Shown here: one piece after another, positions 61,196 through 64,000 of the stretch
Position numbering within the stretch: position 1 is the first letter of the stretch
Layout of the letters: each line of letters begins with the position of its first letter
Origin: Chloroflexota bacterium
GTDB taxonomy: Bacteria; Chloroflexota; Anaerolineae; Aggregatilineales; Phototrophicaceae
Assembly (NCBI GenBank): GCA_023430545.1
Contig: JAEZAF010000255.1
Span: 62,001 to 126,000, forward strand
Direction: 5' to 3'
Length of the DNA stretch: 64,000 bases
Position numbers and translations under genes: made by a program
Notes under the pieces: generated by a model
Seen by the model: the letters and a program-made list of their open reading frames with translations, nothing else
Databases searched by the model: none
Told to the model about the DNA's origin: nothing

Positions 61196-62313
61196 GCGAG
61201 CACACTTTCGAGATCGGGTGTTACAGCGCGTCCGCTGTTCGGGTCGATCCAGCGGATTTTACTGATTGGAAACCGCACATATACGGTGTCATCCGGGCTT
61301 ACCTTCATATCAGGGCTGGTGGAGACCTTGAGTACATCTTCTCCGATCCGGGCCGTCAGCAGATTATTTGATCCCAACGGCTCCACGATGCTGATATTCA
61401 GTGGGATCGCGTCCGGGGTTGGGGTTGATGAGGCTTCCATCGCTTCGGCCCGGATTCCGACCAGAATATCCCGCCCGTCGTATCTGGCAAGGGCAGAGTG
61501 TATCTCATCCGACGGGGTGATAATGTGATCGCCAATCTTCACCTGATAGCGACTGTTGCTGTCGGCAGTGCGCTGGACCTGCCCACGCAGGAAATTCATC
61601 GGTGGATTGCCGATAAACCCACCGACAAACTGATCAGCCGGATAATCATAGACCCGTGTGGGGTGATCGACCTGCAGGATTTTACCGCTGCGCATCACGG
61701 CGATGCGATCCCCCATGCTCATGGCTTCGATCTGGTCATGGGTTACGTAAATCGTGGTGACGTTCAGTCGATGGAGCAGCGACTTGAGTTCCGCGCGCAT
61801 TTCCATGCGCAGCAGTGCGTCGAGATTACTGAGAGGTTCGTCCATCAGTACGATGTTGGTGTCGACGGCAATGGCGCGAGCCACCGCGATACGCTGACGC
61901 TGGCCCCCGCTCATCTGGCTGGGATAGCGTTGTAACATCTCCTCGATATGAAGCAGCTTTGCCGCATGATGCACGCGCTCTTCCATCTGTTGGCGTGGAG
62001 TTTTTGCCATCTTAAGGCCGAATGCAATGTTATCGAAGACGGTCATATGTGGGAAGATGGCGTAATTCTGGAAGACCATCGACAGGTTGCGGGCACGCGG
62101 CGGCAGATAAGTGACATCCCCTCCACCGATCAGAATCCGGCCTGAATCCAGCATGCCCAAGCCTGCAATCGCCCTCAGCAGGGTGGTTTTACCACATCCA
62201 CTGGGGCCGAGCAGTACAACAAACTCGCTCTCTTGCACTGTCAGGCTGACATTATCAATGGCTGTAAATTTGCCGAACTTTTTAACAGCGTTTTCAATCA
62301 CAATATCGGACAT
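61192..62313 (-). CDS. Sugar ABC transporter ATP-binding protein (MsmK/UgpC-type)
   Basis: A 373-residue ATPase for carbohydrate importers. Walker A is GPSGCGKTTLL (about 36-46), the Q-loop is VFQNYAIFPHM, the signature is MSGGQRQRIAVARA (about 133-146), Walker B ends MDEPLSNLD, the H-loop is VTHDQIEAM, and there is a TOBE domain from about 240. Such ATPases can serve several sugar systems. Its ATG lies 12 bp after the permease gene, and the glycosidase-like gene overlaps its 3' end by 4 nt, so the whole set is one operon. Confidence 0.95.
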   Translation of the reverse strand: MSDIVIENAVKKFGKFTAIDNVSLTVQESEFVVLLGPSGCGKTTLLRAIAGLGMLDSGRILIGGGDVTYLPPRARNLSMVFQNYAIFPHMTVFDNIAFGLKMAKTPRQQMEERVHHAAKLLHIEEMLQRYPSQMSGGQRQRIAVARAIAVDTNIVLMDEPLSNLDALLRMEMRAELKSLLHRLNVTTIYVTHDQIEAMSMGDRIAVMRSGKILQVDHPTRVYDYPADQFVGGFIGNPPMNFLRGQVQRTADSNSRYQVKIGDHIITPSDEIHSALARYDGRDILVGIRAEAMEASSTPTPDAIPLNISIVEPLGSNNLLTARIGEDVLKVSTSPDMKVSPDDTVYVRFPISKIRWIDPNSGRAVTPDLESVLA

Positions 62314-62325
62314 TTGCAGATCCCT

Positions 62326-63213
62326 CTATTTATTGATCTGACCCCACATGTTGAACAGATAGCGGCGGATGATGAAGATGAAAATTAGCGATGGAATCAG
62401 CATAAAAAACGCCGCTGCAAACTTGAAGGGGTCGCTGGATTTATCGAGTGAGTACAGGATGTGGGCTGGCAGCGTGCGATTGGCAACTGTCAGCATAATG
62501 GCGGCGAATACTTCATTCCATGACAGCACAAACGTCAGGATGGCGGATGCGGCAATTCCTGGAAGGGCGAGTGGAAGAACGACCTTGCGAAATGCCTGTG
62601 TGGGTGTGCAGCCAAAGACACGTGCGGCTTCTTCGAATTCATAAGGTACACTGGCGAAGACACTGGAGATTACCAGAATCGTAGTCGGCAGGGTGAGGGC
62701 GGTATGCATCAGTGCCAGTGTAACCGGCTGATCATAAAGACCGAGACGCAGGAAGATTACGGCCAGGGGAACAGCCAGCACGACAATCGGGAAGGCCCTG
62801 ACCGAGAGGATCATCAGGCGAATGGCGTCGCGTCCTGGAAACATGTAGCGTGCAATCGCGTATCCCGCAGGCATGGCGATAATCGTCGAAATGATCAGCG
62901 TCATGACAGCGACCAGTATGCTGTTGCCGGTCGCACGCAGAATACCTGCCGAGTTCAGGAAGAACTCCATCGATTCCAATGAGACAGGACTGGGAATAAC
63001 CTCTTTCGGAAAGGCGCGGACGGCCTGAGGTGTGCTGAAAGCCATACTTGCGATCAGCAGAATGGGCAGCAGGATCCAGAACGCGAGCAGAATCGCGACC
63101 ACATAGATCCCGGCACGATTTAAACGCAGACGCAGCAGCGCACGCCGCCGCTCCATATCGGTATCGGCTATCTGTGAAGCTGTCAGGGAAGCGGGGAAGG
63201 TTTCTGTACTCAT
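62326..63213 (-). CDS. Sugar ABC transporter permease (MalG-like)
   Basis: A 295-residue membrane permease with six predicted helices starting at about residue 33 (VYVAILLAFWILLPILL). The EAA loop EEAARVFGCTPTQAFRKVVL (about 211-230) should dock on the ATPase. The N-terminal 30 residues are charged and cytosolic, as in MalG/AraQ-type subunits. The gene overlaps the upstream permease by ATGA. With that partner it forms the inner-membrane channel. The binding-protein gene of the system probably lies just beyond the window. Confidence 0.94.
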   Translation of the reverse strand: MSTETFPASLTASQIADTDMERRRALLRLRLNRAGIYVVAILLAFWILLPILLIASMAFSTPQAVRAFPKEVIPSPVSLESMEFFLNSAGILRATGNSILVAVMTLIISTIIAMPAGYAIARYMFPGRDAIRLMILSVRAFPIVVLAVPLAVIFLRLGLYDQPVTLALMHTALTLPTTILVISSVFASVPYEFEEAARVFGCTPTQAFRKVVLPLALPGIAASAILTFVLSWNEVFAAIMLTVANRTLPAHILYSLDKSSDPFKFAAAFFMLIPSLIFIFIIRRYLFNMWGQINK

Positions 63214-64000
63214 ACCGCTTTGACCGTTTCTTCCTGTGAGCGAACGGCACGAAGATAAAACAGTGAGAATGCCAGCGAAATAATCATGATGAAACCAGCA
63301 TAGGCGGCGGCGACATTCGGGTTATTGAACCGCTGTGGGTCGTACCAGCGATAAGTTTCGTTGGCGAGTACCGTGATGATATTGCCACCGGTGATCGCGA
63401 TCAGGACGGCAAATGTTTGCAGAGCGAGGATTGTGCGTAATATCAGCGCGACCTGAAGGCTGGGCTTCAGCAGCGGCAGGATGATATAACGCAGACGGCG
63501 TCCTAAACCCGCACCGAAGACCTCACCAGCTTCGAGATAGTCACGCGGGATAGATTGCAGGCCGGAGACAACAATCACCATCACAATCGATGTGGCACGC
63601 CAGATCTCGGCCAGCACAACAGCAAAGATCATCCATTGGATGTTGGATGCCTGAATAAAGATAATCGGCTGGTTGGTAATTCCTGTGGTCACCAGCAGGG
63701 AATTCAGGAATCCGCGCTGTGTAAAGATCGCGAACCAGAGAATACCGGCGACAAGATCCGAAATCCCGAGCGGGATGGCGTAAATATACAGGAACAGCCC
63801 ACTGCCACGGATATTGCTCTGTAGGACAAGGGCCATCAGAATCGCGATGACAAACTGTACGGGGACGATCAGAACTGTCATCAATAGCGTAGTGATAAGG
63901 GAGTCGTCGAAGCGGAAATCGGTCATCATACGATTGACGTGATCGAAGGTCCATTCGCGAGTTGCTTCACCTCCCGTCACTCGTGCAGTCTCCGATGTGC
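63210..64000 (-). CDS. Sugar ABC transporter permease (MalF/UgpA-like), 5'-truncated by the window
   Basis: The visible 263 residues of a membrane permease. The frame is open through the right edge (upstream codons read TSETARVTGGEA, with no stop), so the real start lies outside. Helices begin near IVPVQFVIAILMALVL, and the EAA loop is LEAGEVFGAGLGRRLRYIIL. About 30-50 N-terminal residues, including the first helix, are probably missing. It overlaps the second permease by 4 nt. A GTG at 63980 could be mistaken for the start. Confidence 0.92.
   Translation of the reverse strand, partial: TSETARVTGGEATREWTFDHVNRMMTDFRFDDSLITTLLMTVLIVPVQFVIAILMALVLQSNIRGSGLFLYIYAIPLGISDLVAGILWFAIFTQRGFLNSLLVTTGITNQPIIFIQASNIQWMIFAVVLAEIWRATSIVMVIVVSGLQSIPRDYLEAGEVFGAGLGRRLRYIILPLLKPSLQVALILRTILALQTFAVLIAITGGNIITVLANETYRWYDPQRFNNPNVAAAYAGFIMIISLAFSLFYLRAVRSQEETVKAV

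Overview
The window looks like a piece of a Chloroflexota chromosome, probably Anaerolineae-like. This is inference from gene content, not from a marker tree. Composition is moderately GC-rich, about the mid-50s per cent by eye. GTG and TTG starts are common. There are LysM/glycosidase surface proteins, a BTAD-type regulator, DUF2207 and SPFH membrane proteins, a Ser/Thr kinase and several Fe3+/sugar ABC transporters. I see no lipopolysaccharide or outer-membrane genes. Most of the window is ordinary core genome. I see no transposase, integrase, CRISPR array, rRNA gene or phage gene.

Layout. 1-3.8 kb, minus strand: an amidohydrolase start, folD and mutS. 4-12.2 kb, plus: class-III aminotransferase, S9 peptidase, an SLC13-type transporter with RCK-like domains, a PHP hydrolase and a glycogen-debranching enzyme. 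12.4-17.5 kb, plus: a secreted protein, then a compact cluster of a NERD-like membrane protein, an SbnI/SerK-like ParB-fold kinase homologue, an ACT-domain protein, a small beta protein, a membrane-anchored JAMM protease and an A24 prepilin-type peptidase. It is followed by about 380 bp of GCTGC/GCAGC-rich repeat DNA. 17.8-20.2 kb, minus: mnmA with a cysteine desulfurase. 20.5-26.2 kb, plus: eno, tRNA-Arg(UCU) and a three-gene Fe3+-type ABC transporter. 26.3-30.7 kb: BTAD regulator, small membrane protein, acyl-CoA ligase and thioesterase. 30.8-32 kb: a secreted DsbA-like protein.

32.1-35.2 kb, minus: hisH-hisA-hisF-hisI-hisE. It is preceded by a near-consensus promoter, a 22-residue leader peptide with three consecutive His codons and a fourth later, and a strong terminator, which together form a classical-looking histidine attenuator. 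35.3-41.6 kb: SAM hydrolase, murA (with Asp at the usual catalytic Cys position), a coiled-coil protein, dgt and a protein kinase. 41.6-48 kb: LysM/GH-like secreted protein, then a DUF2207, zinc-ribbon membrane protein, helical protein and SPFH group. 48-55.9 kb: DinG/DnaQ helicase-exonuclease, gyrB, a DEAD-box helicase with a long structured leader, and an endonuclease III homologue. 56-57.6 kb: an atypical glnA. 57.7-64 kb, minus: a sugar-uptake and phosphorolysis operon (two permeases, an MsmK/UgpC-type ATPase, an (alpha/alpha)6 glycosidase-like protein and a GH13 sucrose-phosphorylase-family enzyme) that runs off the window end.

The most informative regulatory features are the his attenuator, the palindrome inside the promoter of the coiled-coil gene, paired TTGTACAA palindromes upstream of glnA, and the structured leader of the DEAD-box gene. 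The best candidates for undescribed biology are the SerK/ACT/JAMM/prepilin-peptidase cluster, the DUF2207-to-SPFH group and the repeat-rich intergenic region.
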